Of a stretch of 64,000 nt of DNA, positions 40,298 to 52,135 are shown piece after piece. Source of the stretch: Cyanophora paradoxa (lineage: Eukaryota; Glaucocystophyceae; Cyanophorales; Cyanophoraceae); contig QPMI01000418.1 of the NCBI GenBank assembly GCA_004431415.1, forward strand, positions 1 through 64,000, read 5' to 3'. The notes under the pieces are model-generated. The model was not told where the DNA came from. It saw nothing but the letters and a program-made list of their open reading frames with translations, and did not search any database. Within the stretch, counting starts at the first letter, position 1; the number at the start of each line of letters is the position of its first letter. The position numbers and the translations under genes were made by a program.

Positions 40298-42837
40298 ATG
40301 GCTGATGCGCCCCCCGTAGGCCCGCCCCAATCCCGGCGTGCGCCTTCCCGGCCGAGTCCGGTCCCGACCCCGCCCCGGGCCCGGCCCCCGCGGAGGACGA
40401 AAAGGACGAGAAGACGAGGCGCGTGGCGTACCCTCCCCCTCCCCCATTCGTTCGCGCGTACCCCTGGAGCTGACGGCGTACCCCAAGCTTCTGGAAGAAG
40501 CTGAAGAGCTTCCTGGGTAAGGAGATCACGGACGGCGGCCTCGGTACCCCCCCTCTCCTTCTCCTTGCCCCTTCCCTATCTCTGACTCTGGCTCCCGGCA
40601 GGCTTCTCGGTGCCGCCGCTGCCCGCGCCCTTGAAACCCTCCCCGCCGGATTCGAACCCGCGCAGATCCCGATCAAGTTCTTCGAGCCTTCGACGAACCT
40701 CACGCGTGCCACCGAGCTTTTCGAACACTCGGAGCTTCTGGACAAGGTCCGCTTACCCCCCGCAAACGCGCGTTGTACCCCGCCTGAACATGTTACCCCC
40801 CGGCAGGCTGTCGCCTCCCCGAGCGCCACGCACCGGGCCTGCCTCGTGGCCGCCGTGTTCGTTGCGGAGTTCAGGAGCTGTCTCGGCCGCAGTGCGCCTC
40901 AGTACCCCCACCGGCATTCTCCTACCCCCCGTACAAACTGAACGATTCTCGGTACCCCTCCGCAGAGAAGCCCCTCATGTCGATGCTGGGCGAGACTTTC
41001 GAGTGGACGCGGCCCGACGGCGGCGCCCGCGTTGTCGCTGAGATGGTGCCCCGTACCCCCCGCTGGCGACCCCTCCCCCCGCGCTCCGCCGTACCCCGCG
41101 CTCACTTCCACCCTCCCTCCCTCCCCCCCCCCCCTCCTTGTCTTTTTCAGACGGAGAGCCACCCGCCGTCCTTCGGCGTCCACGCAGAGGGCCTCAGCGG
41201 CTGGCACACTGAGCTGTGCCCGAAAGGGAAGGCGCGCTGTACCCCCCCCACTCCAGCCCTATCCGATGCTGATCCTGCTTTCCTTCCTGTACCTCCACAG
41301 GCCAAGTTCCTCGGCAACTCGCTCGAGATCAACTTTATGACCAGGGTTCGAGCCCTGTCGGGTCCACTTTCCGCTCCCTTCGCTTTCTTGAATCGGTACC
41401 CCTCTCAGGCACGGGTTCGGCTCGCGCCGGCGAGCGAGTGCGGAAGGCAGGAGGTTTACCGGTGGACGTACCCCTCGTGCGCTGTTGTACCTCTTCCCCC
41501 CCCCCCTCTCCTAACCACGTATCCCTCTCCTACCCCTCAGCATCATCATCCACAATCTGCTCTTTGGCAAGGTGCCTCCCGTACCCCCGCCCTTCTTCGA
41601 GCCCGCTCGCGTACCCCGCTGAAGCCGGGTGGTGTACGCTGAGCAGCGCTGGTTCGAGTGGGTCGGGAACGCGTCGCTGGAGTGCGAGGAGACCGGATTG
41701 CGGTACCCCCGGCTTCATCGCCCCCGAAAATTCTTAAACGGGCCCCGGGCAGAGTCGAGCTGAAGTTCGAGAAGGCGGGCTGGACGGACTCGCGCAAGTG
41801 GGAGGTGAACGGTCGCCTCCTCGACCGCGCCGGAAACGTCTGGTCGGCTGCCCGTTCCCCTTCCCCCCCCCCGAGCCTGGTCTCCTTTTCTTACCTTCTT
41901 CTCCTTCCTCCCCCTCTCAGCCGGACGCTGGCGGGGCGCTACCACGAGTGGTTCGCGTGGAAGGCGGCCGGGCCCGCCCCCCCGGGCGAGGAGGTGCGCC
42001 TTTCTAACAAACAAAGCGAAAGCGATCTTAGGGGAGCTCAAGATAGCTCAAAAAAGGAGAGTTGAACTTTGGAAGATCGCTCACTGTTATTGCCTGCCAG
42101 GGAGGGGAGTTGTGGCGGACGGCCCCCATCGACGAGGAGCGGAAGCGGAACCCGTGCAACATGACGCCCTTCGCCCTCGCCCTCAACGGTCCGCTCTTAA
42201 GCGCTTCCGCCCCATCCTCTCTTTCTCTCTTTATGTCTGAGACGACCGCTGGGCTGTGCAGACCCCGGCAGGGTGGCGGACGCGCCGCCCACGGACTCGC
42301 GGAGGCGAGGCGACCTCACGCACCTCCTCCGGGGCGACGAGAAGGTGGGGCCCGAACGCGTACCCACGCGTACCCCTGCCGACCCGCTGTTCGCTGACCC
42401 GGGTGCATGAACAGGCGGCCTCCCCCGAGAAGGACAGGATCGAGGAGAAGCAGCGGGCGAGGCGGCGGGAGGCGGAGAAGCGGAGGACACCCCACCGGCC
42501 CCGCTGGTTCAAGGCAAGCGGGCCGGACCCCAAAATAAGCCGCTCATAATTATATATAAGATTCTGTATTATTACGCGTTCTGAGCTTGGCGTATTCCTC
42601 TCTTCTAAGCCGCTATCATCATTGAGCTTCTTCTCATTAAGCTTAAACCCCTTCTATTACTACTACGCGTTAGATTCTTCTCTTTCCGATTATTCTGCGC
42701 CCCTTCTCACGCCCCGCGGTACGGTGCAGCCCGGCGACGAGGCGAGCGGGGACCTGCCGTGGGTGTACAGCGGGGGGTACTGGCAGCGGAGCCGCGCCCT
42801 GTCCCCCGACGAGGCCCGCGCCATGGAGATCTTCTAG
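40298..42837 (+). CDS. Oxysterol-binding-protein-related protein, copy 2 (multi-exon)
   Basis: Start region about 40298 (first exon acidic: AEDEKDEKTRR); last codon TAG 42835. Exon pieces: FWKKLKSFLGKEITDGG (40488-40543); LPAGFEPAQIPIKFFEPSTN (40600-40745, with an apparent 1-nt frame problem near its 5' end relative to copy 1); THRACLVAAVFVAEFRS (40807-40900); MLGETFEWTRPDGGARVVAE (40966-41050); TESHPPSFGVHAEGLSGW (41150-41230); AKFLGNSLEINFMTR (41301-41347); SIIIHNLLFGKV (41540-41575); KAGWTDSRKWEVNGRLLDRA (41758-41838); YHEWFAWKAAGPAPPGEEV (41930-41996); LWRTAPIDEERKRNPCNMTP (42100-42190); DRIEEKQRARRREAEKRR (42418-42513); YWQRSRALSPDEARAMEIF (42730-42837). Same degenerate SHPP fingerprint as copy 1. 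Most introns start GTACCCC; the last starts GCAAGC. Confidence 0.8.
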
Positions 42838-45000
42838 GCCCGTGTACCCCATCGCCTCGAGTCCAGTAGCTGCAGCCCGTACCCCTCCTTCCGGACGGTT
42901 GCCAGTCGACGTCCGATCGCGAGTCGTGATCGCGAAATTTTGTTCGAGCTCTGTACCCCAGCGCATGCGAACCATATGCATGCTCTGGCGAGGTACTTCG
43001 TAGGAGATTTTAATTTGTGGAATTTATCAGGATACGTACCGCTTAAATTAAAGCCAGAAATTCGCGCGCTGGTGCCTCTCTGCAGCTCGCTGCCTCGGGG
43101 CGTGTACAGGGCTACTACACGCAAGGTACTGTACATGTAGTGCATGCATATGATCGAATGAAATTCCGGAACGGGCCGGGCGGGATTCTAAGGCGTGATT
43201 CTCAACGCAGGTAAGTTGAGCTTTTTAAAAAATTCTTTGGGACACGTGCCGTGGTGTATACGTCCATTTTTGCAAAACAATTAGTTGAGCTTTTTCTATC
43301 GTGAATAAATATCGTGAATAAATACGCGTATATATTGACATATGTAACATTATATGCGTTTCCCTTCGACTCGCCGCGCGCGGCGCGCGCCGTGACGCCC
43401 GGGCCGGCGGCCGCCCGGCGGCCGACCCGGCCGCTTCAATTTCGCGATCGTGATTCGCGATCGGTCCGGCAGCCTCCGGAGTCCGGCCGCGCGAGTCCGC
43501 GGCCGGCAGACGTACATGTACAGGCTGAGACAGCTGCAGCCTGCAGGCAGACGCCGTGACGTACAGGTGTTCCGTGTGGAAATGATAACCGTGTGGAAAT
43601 CACTTTTCCACACCAGGCCTCGTGTTGTTTTGATCATCATGGCATCCATGTGTCCTGGTGTGCCGGCTGTGCCTCGGCCGGAGTCGGCCCATGAGTCACA
43701 CGAGATCGATATCTGGCCAATGGGCGCGCACATCGATTCGATGTGCCGGCGCAAGCTGCCATGGGCTAGGCACGGCTAGCTAGCGCTAGCTAGGGCGCTC
43801 CTAGCTATAGCTAGCCGCGCGGGCTAGCAGCCGCTAGCTAGCCTCGAGCTCGGCGCTGTACGCGAGCCAGGAGCGCTCGCAGCCCGGAAGCAGCTACGTA
43901 TGCAGGCAGCGCGGGCGCACTAGCTAGGACAGCGCAGCAGGCTCGCTAGCTGGCGCGAGCCTCGCAGCGGCGGGCGGCTCGATATCAGGGGTGCGCGCGC
44001 GCGCGCTCGACGGCGCACGCGCGCGGCCCGGCGGCGTGCGCGCCACGAGGATCCGCGCGCCCAGGCCTAGGCCTGGCCTGCGTATGCAGCCCGCAGCGCC
44101 GGCCCCGCCCACCCCCCGCCGCCCCGGCATGCCCTGCAGCTCGCCCTGGGCTAGCGCTCGGGCACGTCCCGCGGCCCCCCCGGCCCGGCCCCTGACCCCC
44201 CACCAGCTGCGCATATGCATACAGCCTGCAGCGCCGGCCGGGCCCCACCCACCCCCCACCGCCCCCCGGCACGCCCTGGCCATGGGCCCCGGCACGCCCC
44301 GCGCACCCCCCCCCCCCCCCCCCCCCCCCCCCTGGCCCTGCCCCTGCGCGCGTGCACGCGCCCAGGGCCCTAAGCCCAGGCCTAGGGCAGCAGCTGTGCC
44401 GTCCCAGCTGCAGCTCAGCGCCGCCCGGCTGTGGGTCTGGATCTCCGCGGACCCCGCCCCGAGCCCGAGCGCTATATATATATATAGCCCAGGCCCCCGG
44501 GCACGGGCCCCTGGGGGCGCCCCGCAGCGCCGGCCCCACCCCGCAGCGCCGGCATGCCGGTCAGGCGGCGGAACCGGTGCAGGCGCGGTAATTCACCAAA
44601 AAAAAAGACATTTAGACGGGGATATCGATTAAGTTAGATGAGCCAAAGTTCTCGTCTATCCGCGCCTAATTATAACTTAATACCCGTCTAACATGATACC
44701 ATGACAGTATACGTATACGTAGTAGTCGCGTTCGAGGCTCTAGCTAGATCTGCGAGCCCGCGGGATATCGATTTTTGAAACTGCGTTATAGAGCTTCGGC
44801 TCGCTCTATCCGCGGCCGTTTTCCGGCTCGAGCCGGCTCAAGCCTCGAGCTCGGAGGCTGGGAGCGGGTTCGAGACAGGGGGGGCGAGCTAGCACAAGCC
44901 GGCAAGCCGGGGCTCGAGCCGCGGGGGGAGAGGCTAGGCGGCCTCTGACGTCAACAGCTCATTTCCAGCGCGCTCAAAAAATCTCAAATGAATACTATAG
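42838..45000. other. Non-coding, palindrome-dense region
   Basis: No gene supported. GCTAGCTAGCGCTAGCTAGG (about 43776) opens a cluster of CTAGC palindromes; 43985-44045 is a GCGCGC/CGGCGC stretch; 44307-44331 is a C homopolymer of about 25; TATATATATATA at 44473. GCATATGCATACAGC and similar words suggest local hairpins. Confidence 0.45.
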
Positions 45001-45130
45001 CGATGGGCATGCACGAGGATGCGAGGGCGCGCGGAAAGCTGTGCAGGTCCGTCCAGGATCGAATTTTCGGGGTCGGCTGGGTTCTCGCGGCCCGGCGCAT
45101 CTGCAAGGCGTGGGGAATGCATGTTCTACC
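45001..45130 (-). repeat. Repeat family R, fragment
   Basis: GCGATGGGCATGC to GGGAATGCATGTTCTAC matches the 3' part of the family in reverse orientation, nearly the same as 45841-45971. Confidence 0.8.
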
Positions 45131-45839
45131 GTAGTACATCTCAGATGCTTACGCTACGAGTTCTGGGCCTTAGGCGCAGTTTCCGCCATACAAACTTTTT
45201 CCGAGTCAAGTCGATTGACTAAAACTCGGCCGAGTTTTAGACTGGGAACACCTTTTGACTCAAATTAGTACTGCGCTGGGACCGTCGAGGTCCCCGTACT
45301 AATTCGACTTGAAAATGCCAGTGTTTTCCGATTGGGCACGTGCCGGTATATTTCACATGCTATATAAAGGCTGCTGTTGGCAGTTACTGCTAACTTACTA
45401 GCCGGCGGTTACTAGGACTGTACCAGGAGGCTACTAGAACCTACCCGGTAGCTAATTTACATAAGGGCAAGATCTGCCAGCCGCTTCAGGCCCCTGGAGT
45501 TTGGCCCCAGTTCGCCAGGAAACTCCGCCTAAGGCCCATAACTCGTAGCGTTATGCTATTGTTCCGCCGTCCGACTCGACGATGTCGGACGGTCGCAGTC
45601 AGTGAAAATGTATATACTGATATATATACACGCCGTGACGCGCATGTATATGTATACGCATGTATATCATAGTATGTATACGCATATATATACGTCCTAG
45701 CTAGTAGCTACTAATACGGCGTCGACTCGGCGAGTCGGCGACTAGTACTCGGCGTCGACTCGGCGCGAGCGGGAAGGGAGGTCAGACGGAAAATGGGACG
45801 AGTTGCAATTAATTATATTGTGTTGAAGAGCTGCTTGCT
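45131..45839. other. Non-coding, TATA-rich
   Basis: TATATATACACGCC and CGCATGTATATG repeats (45608-45690) and ACTCGGCG words. A local inverted pair TAGTAC-GCGCTGGGACC / GGTCCCCGTACTA lies at 45268-45302. No gene seen. Confidence 0.35.
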
Positions 45840-46745
45840 AGCGATGGGCATGCGTGAGGATGCGAGGGCGCGAAGAAAGATGTGCAGGTCCGTCGTGGAT
45901 CGAATTTTGGGGGTCGGCTGGGTTCTCGCGGCCCGGCGCATCTGCAAGGCGTGGGGAATGCATGTTCTACATCTCAGATGCTTATGCTATTCTTCCGCGC
46001 ATGCGCCGCGGCGCGGGCGCGCGGAAAGATGTCCGGGCCTGTCCAGGATCGAATTTTTGCCGTCGGGGACCTTCCTGCGCTGTTCCGGCTCCGAAAAGCG
46101 GATTTCGGGGGTGCGCAGGCCCTGCTATGTCTATGCGCGCCAGTACGCATCGATTGCGCGCGTCGCGGGACGGGGCGGAACCGGCCGGATCAAATTTTCG
46201 GCCGACTCTTCGCACTGGAGCGTCGACGGCGCTTGAAATCGAGCTTGCGGCGATGCGCTCGCGCTCGCGCGTCATTCTGTATCATTCTGGGGAGTCCCTA
46301 GCGCGATTTTGGGGCGGGACCGGGCGGGACCGGGTCCCACCTTCTGACTCGCACTGCGTTTGTCGGATCCCGGAGGTTAAGTACCGGAATTAATATTGAT
46401 CCTGCATGGAGGGAAATTCGATTTTCGCGGGACGCCCACGGGAGAGCGGTCGTCTTAGGGGAGCCAGGACGCTAAACTTGAAAAATGGATCTAGCTATAG
46501 AGAGGTCTGTGGGGGTTCGGGGAGCTGTGTGATTTGTGTGTGATGGGGGAAGCGTCACGTCCGTGTCGAGGAAAAAGTATTAATTTTTCATGAGGAGGCT
46601 GGATAGGGAAATTATTTACAGGGGGGATGAAAAAATTCGGGTTCGAATCCGATCGGAATTTAGATCGTCGGTGACCGGGTCTGAGAAATAGGCTTCGCCT
46701 GAAAGAGGCTTCGCCTGATTCGCCTGAGAGGCTTCGTCTGATATA
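45840..46745 (-). repeat. Repeat family R, diverged inverted copy
   Basis: Reverse-complement match to copies 1-3 over most of its length, ending with several units of the AGGCGAAGCCTCTTT motif in reverse (46684-46740). Point changes and small gaps are frequent, so it is older than copies 1 and 2. Confidence 0.85.
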
Positions 46746-47345
46746 ATTTACTGATTATTTTATTCGTTTTCATCCCTTTTCTGCGCCCCCTCCTCCCCCT
46801 TCTGACCCCACCACGGACCTTGCATTTCCGTCTCCAAGCTTCAAAAGGCTGCAGATTGCCTCTCAGAATGCTTATTATAATGTTATCTTAGTGCTTCGCA
46901 GCTTTGAACGCGTGTCTGTAGTGCGCGACGCACGGTAATGAGCTCGAGAATTTTCCAGGATTTTGTATGGTGGAATATTCCGGGAACGTTCTGGGAATAT
47001 TCCTCAAAATTTTCTGGTCCATTTCGGGGGGGTAAAATTTTGACAGCCCTGGCCGCTGAAGGCCCCAAGCCTCGGACTCGGAAACTCGCGATCGGCGGAG
47101 TTCCGACTAGGCGAGACCGTCGCAGTCCGAAAACTGACGGCAACTTACCCGGTTACCAGTACCGGTACTACTGCGGGTATAATAAGCCGTCTACTGAACT
47201 AATCCATATATATACTATACCTAGCGACTGAATTGAACTGAATCAGTGAGCGCTCGCTAGACCGTCGGACGACGCTAGTAGAGTCGCTATACTAGTACCA
47301 CGGTAGGCTATAGCTACCAGCTGCACTGCGGGCCAGTCTGCGGCA
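46746..47345. other. Non-coding region
   Basis: Contains an AATATTCC/GGAATATT palindromic stretch (46940-47035) ending in GACAGCCCTGG, which resembles a hAT terminus, but I could not find a matching partner end. No gene seen. Confidence 0.3.
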
Positions 47346-47353
47346 GTTACAGT

Positions 47354-47745
47354 TAGGGTTGCCGTGTCCGATGTCAATTGACATTGACATGTCGATGTCA
47401 GTTGACATGTCATGTCAATGTCCACGGGTCCGGGTTGACATGTCCATTGACATTTGGGGGGATACCCCTCCAAACAGGCTAAAACGCCTGCAAATCATGT
47501 TTAAAACATGTAAGCAGCACTCTGCAAGCGTTAGCAGCACGCTTCTGATGTTAGGAAGGAGGCAGAGGGCAGCGGGGAGTCGCTGAGGACCTCGCCCAAG
47601 CTGCCCCGCCGCCTCACTTTTGGAATATAATATAATATAATATAATATAATAATCAATGTCAGTTGACATGTCGGTTGACATGTCAAATGTCCGATGTCA
47701 ATGTCCACAGGGTAGACTGACATGTCAATTGACACGGCAACCCTA
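47354..47745. mobile_element. Non-autonomous hAT-type element (MITE), 392 bp
   Basis: Left end TAGGGTTGCCGTGTC and right end GACACGGCAACCCTA are perfect 15-bp inverted repeats, flanked by the 8-bp target duplication GTTACAGT (47346-47353 and 47746-47753). Many TTGACATGTC/GTCAATGTCC words lie near both ends and could be transposase-binding repeats. An ATAAT run sits at 47627-47651. No transposase. The ends differ from the 29174 element, so this is a separate family. Confidence 0.9.
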
Positions 47746-48039
47746 GTTACAGTACACTGAGTGCAGTCACTGCAGTATAGCGCTACATGTACATATTCAA
47801 TGATTTCGCTCTAGAGGCTAGCCTAGTAGAGCTCTGACGAATATGAATGTAATGTCGCACAGTGTGAACACTGTACAGAACACACTGCAGTGACTGACTG
47901 CACACTACTTAGTACTAGTGGATGCATGGTGACACAAATCCAGGAGCCGATGATCCCGAGCGCACAACGTCAACCCCGCAAATCCAGATTGCAGATTAAA
48001 CGGGGAGCGCCGATCGCGCGCGATCATAACGCCATTGCC

Positions 48040-51000
48040 ATGGCCAGCGCTAGCACAGCTCGGCTAGCGCTAACGCCTCTCTTGTTGGTGCTTCTCTCTA
48101 GTGTCTTAATCCCTGCTCTCGGACAAATTTCGGCGGACAGCACGCCGTCGGGAGTGCTGGCAGCGACTTCGACCCCTGCTTGGCTGAACATCACGTCCGA
48201 GAACGCCGCCGAAAGCTATGCAGACAGCCGTGCATGGTACGATTGATTTGACCATCGAAAACGCCATATATATGGGCGCTGAAAGATGTCGACGCTTGCA
48301 GGATCATCAAGGCCGCAGATGGCGAGGTTGTGCAGATAGAATTCGTTGCTCAACAGTACAAGGATGGCGTAAAAGCAGGCATGGGGTACCAGTCATACAA
48401 CGGAACAGGTGTCAGAGTGAGCTGTCCCGGGTCCCGACCGCAATTGCAATCGCAATCGCGGTTAACCTTCTGCGGTATATATAACCTTCTCACAGATCGT
48501 CGATTTCGGCGTCTCTCCGCCAGCTCTAATGACAATTGGCAGCAGCGTGAGGACCGATGGCACTGTGATCACATCTTCATCGCCCCACGTATTTGTGCAC
48601 ACGTGGCACATCTGGGCTACTTATAGTTTCGCGGCCCGCTATTGGAGCGTCTCAGCGGCCGGAAGTAAGCAGAATTAGACTCGCGCTCGCGAGAATTCGT
48701 TCCTCTAACATAAAGCTCGCTACTTTGCCAGCGACACCGTCGGCCGCGCCGGCGCTGGACGTTAGGACTATCATTGATGTGAACGGCGAAACGAAACGCA
48801 TTACGGAAAACCTCGTGACAAACTTCGATACCGCCAAGTACAGCACGTCGACCTCGATCAACTACGGCAGCACGTACACTCACGGCAGCTTTGGCTTTTG
48901 GTTCGCCCCGTTAACATTCGCGGTGTTCCTTCGAATTCTTTGCATTGCTGACGGCTCAGCAGGGTTCTAGAAGTGCCTACCGGCTGCACCCCCGACAGTA
49001 ACGTGACCCTCGCTTTCGACAAGATCGTCACGGAAGATGGCTGCGCCCCTGGGGTTTGTGATCCTGTGTGGGTGCGTGTCATCATGATCATCATTGAAAG
49101 TTCGTCGCTGAAAACCATCTCGTCACTGATGGTGATCATACGCATGACCACAATCAGGTTTACTCGATGACAGAGACGACTCTCACCAACTTGACGGGGC
49201 TTCTGGGCCTAGGAGGCACCGTCGAAGGAAACACCCTCCCGTTGTATGCCGCGGCGGGGTCCTCCGCAAAGATCGTTGTGGTTTTCCAGGCAGACGTCGC
49301 ATATCTCCCGGGCACAGCAGACAGGGACGAAAATCCTGGAGTCGGAGGCTTCAATGCCTCGTCCGTCGGTGCGATGCTCGACTCGATGCTTTCATATGGC
49401 ATGTTTAAATTAATATGCATATCTAATTTACCGATTTTCGGGCTAGTGAATTGCGTTCCAACACCTCCAACTCCAAGCCCGAGCCCGTCCCCAAGCCCGT
49501 CGCCCAGCCCGAGCCCGTCCCCAAGCCCGTCGCCCAGCCCGATGGCGAGTCCGAGCCCGAGCCCCAGCATGATCGATATTGCGACTCCTTCGCCCAGTCC
49601 CAGTCCAAGGTATTACATATATATCACGTTATAATTAAGCTCTCGCTCTCAGACCGCTGACGTTGCATTCCCGCGCCGCGGCAGCGCTAGTGAGGCTCCC
49701 ATTGCAACCCCCCGCCCCACTCCCACCTCGGCGCCGGCGCCCCCTGTTTCTGCACCCACGCCATCTCCGACCCCTATCCCGGCCCTGGTGCAATCGGTTC
49801 CAGAGTTCATTATCGACTATTAATCGTTTGCGCAGCCAATCTTCAGCTCGTCCACTGCCTCCGTGCTCGTGAACGGAAAAGCGGTTCGAATTTCACTTAA
49901 GCTTAAGCTTTTTTTGCGATTCCGCTTGGGCGCCAAATGAATTCGAGCCGCTGACTACTTGTCTTATCTATACATGAGCGCAGTTCAACGTGTCTGCATT
50001 CGTAAAGGACAAGGTGGTTACAATCCTTTCACTCGATTTTCGACCCCTCGAGAGCTCGCTCTAGATATGTTTCATGCTTAAGCTTCTTCGAATGTTAACA
50101 TGTACACGCGTATGTCCGCAGGACGGAAAAGGCCGCGAGATCTACAAGCTTACTCTCACGGAAGTTATTGCTCAGGCCCCTCAGGTACTTCGAGAAATAT
50201 TCATAATTAGAGACTCTAAGGTGGAGGACATCCATAACTTTGCTAACCGTTCGGGCTCTTTCAAAATTCAGAGCGGCTCTGTTGGATTCATCTCAGTCTC
50301 CCTCGGCAATTTCCCGTTGGTGCGCCCTCCGCGTGCATTTCAATTCCCCCCGAGGGCCTTATAATTACACGAACACGTACCACATGTACACAGCGCTGAC
50401 TGTCAGACTCTGTCGCGATCGCAGAACGGCCGTAAGACGCTGCTGGTCTTCATCACCGACAACGCCGGTAACAGCCGCCCTGCCTCCGACGTGAGCGTTG
50501 CGGAAACTGGCTCCGATGTCGTCGTGCGATTCAGTGCGTCGATTGCAAGCACCGTTAACGTTGATCGCGATTAATATTCTTATGTCGCTTCCGATTATCC
50601 CTGGTTTTTGACACGCACGCACGTGCACGTGTTCACATACAGAGGCACCCACGTTGTCGCGGCGTCATCTTCTGTTCGCGCTCAATACCCCGGTATATAC
50701 GTTTGATATTCCTGCACTTTTTGCACGTCTGCGTAAACATATTTTCTCATTCTGAACTGACCGCGCGCGCTGATCGCAGTACAACATCCAAATCGAGGCC
50801 GGCCCCGGAGAGGTTCCGTTCATTCCGGTGGTTTTCGCAAATGTGCGGTTTAAACTTCGATTACAATTATTTCGTTGCAAAAGCGCGATAGCAATTTCAA
50901 AGCCGGATCTATAGCTAATCTGCCTTCTGTAACGTGGCAGGCATTCAAGTGGACGCCGACTGGCTCGGCGACGAACGTTCCCTACTGTGAGACAATATTC

Positions 51001-51222
51001 AAATTATTTTCAATAATCTCCAGGGCAACCCTATCGCTAACGGGCCGAACGATTTCCTTTGCAGGGCCGAGCGCTGCGGCTCCATCGAGCTCGCCCATGG
51101 TGAACCTGTCTTAACTTCAATGAAACGATAAAATTCTCAATCTTACGTGTCGCATCCAGGGACTTGCCGGTCTGCTTCTCAGTGCCGCCGTTGCTTTCGC
51201 ACTCGGCGCGAGCCTCTACTAA
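48040..51222 (+). CDS. Secreted Ser/Pro-rich protein, probably GPI-anchored (multi-exon)
   Basis: Exon 1 48040-48236 starts with a clear signal peptide (LALTPLLLVLLSSVLIPALG). Later pieces: IIKAADGEVVQIEFVAQQYK (48301-48419, then GTGAGC), IVDFGVSPPALMTIGSSVRT (48497-48588), VRTIIDVNGETKRITENLVT (about 48710-48875), VPTGCTPDSNVTLAFDKIVT (48974-49065), GLLGLGGTVEGNTLPLYAAA (49159-49390), a Ser-Pro repeat (PSPSPSPSPSPSP, 49460-49610), then short exons to 51110. The C-terminus (GPSAAAPSSSP then LAGLLLSAAVAFALGASLY, TAA 51220) has small residues followed by a terminal hydrophobic stretch, as in GPI-anchor signals. It is probably a cell-wall or surface glycoprotein. Introns are AT-richer than elsewhere. 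Exon limits in the 3' half are approximate. Confidence 0.65.
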
Positions 51223-51600
51223 GGCAAGAATAATAAATACAATAAATCTAACGTACAGCAACTTCATTTCACTTTCGCTTTCGTGTTTCGTTCTAGCTAT
51301 TGATAGCTTTAGAATAAAAAATATTAATGCTTTTTCCGCTGAGGAATTCGAATAAAAGGCCAGCGATAGTCGAAGTCAGCGCTATTCCACTGCTTGCCGA
51401 ACGCGCGCGAGGACGAACGGCCCCCCGGGCCCCTAGCTACGGCGTTTCTCGCGTGGGGACGGGCCGGGGGGCGGAGCGGGGCGGAGGGGCAGGAAGGGTG
51501 GGGGGTGGGGGGGGGTGGGGGGGGGCGAGGAGGGGGCGGGGGGCGGGGCGGGGCGGGCGGGCGGGCGGACCTCGAGCTCGCGCCAGCGCTGCGGAGGCGC
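51223..51600. other. 3' flank and G-rich tract
   Basis: AATAATAAATACAATAAAT (51227-51245) could hold the polyadenylation signal of the surface-protein gene. 51465-51560 is G-rich (GGTGGGGGGGGGTGGGG type) with quadruplex potential. Confidence 0.5.
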
Positions 51601-51609
51601 GCGGCGTTG

Positions 51610-52135
51610 GCGTCGGCTTCGGGATCGAAAGAAGGCTTCGGGATCGAAGGATGGCTTCGGGATCGAAGGAGAGCAAGGGGCTACTTTTTTTTGCAAAAGT
51701 GGACGTCGCATTGATACACCACGGCACATGTATCAATGTTCTACGTGACGTGCCCTTCCGACCGGTCATGTCTAGCCGAAGGTGCTAGCTAGGTGCCGGC
51801 CATGGGTCGCTTAATATGGGACCGGAGGTCCTCCTGAGTGGGGGAGCCATGGTTTTCGGTGATAGCCGTAACCAGACCCGCGCGCCCACCCCTTGGCCAA
51901 CTCCTCCACGCCTCATGAGCCCTGGGAATTCGAAGGAGAGCAAGGGGCTACCATCGGCGGCGAGCTTGAAGGCCTTCTCGACGTCGAAGTCCTCGGCTTT
52001 GGGATCGAAGGACGGCTTCGGGATCGAACGAAGTCTTCGGGATCGAAGGATGGCTTCGGGATCGAAGGAGAGCAAGGGGCTACCATCGGCGGCGAGCTTG
52101 AGGGCCTCCTCGACGTCGAAGGCCTCGTACGTACG
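51610..52135. repeat. GGCTTCGGGATCGAAGGA tandem/dispersed repeat
   Basis: The 18-bp palindromic-leaning unit (CTTCGGGATCGAAG) occurs at 51617-51680 and again at 51995-52070, followed each time by GAGCAAGGGGCTAC. A longer unit CGGCGGCGAGCTTGA-GGCC-TC-TCGACGTCGAAG repeats at 51957 and 52089. Confidence 0.75.

Noticed and set aside
46940-47060. A third hAT element ending in GACAGCCCTGG
   Set aside because: No inverted partner end or target duplication was found within reach.
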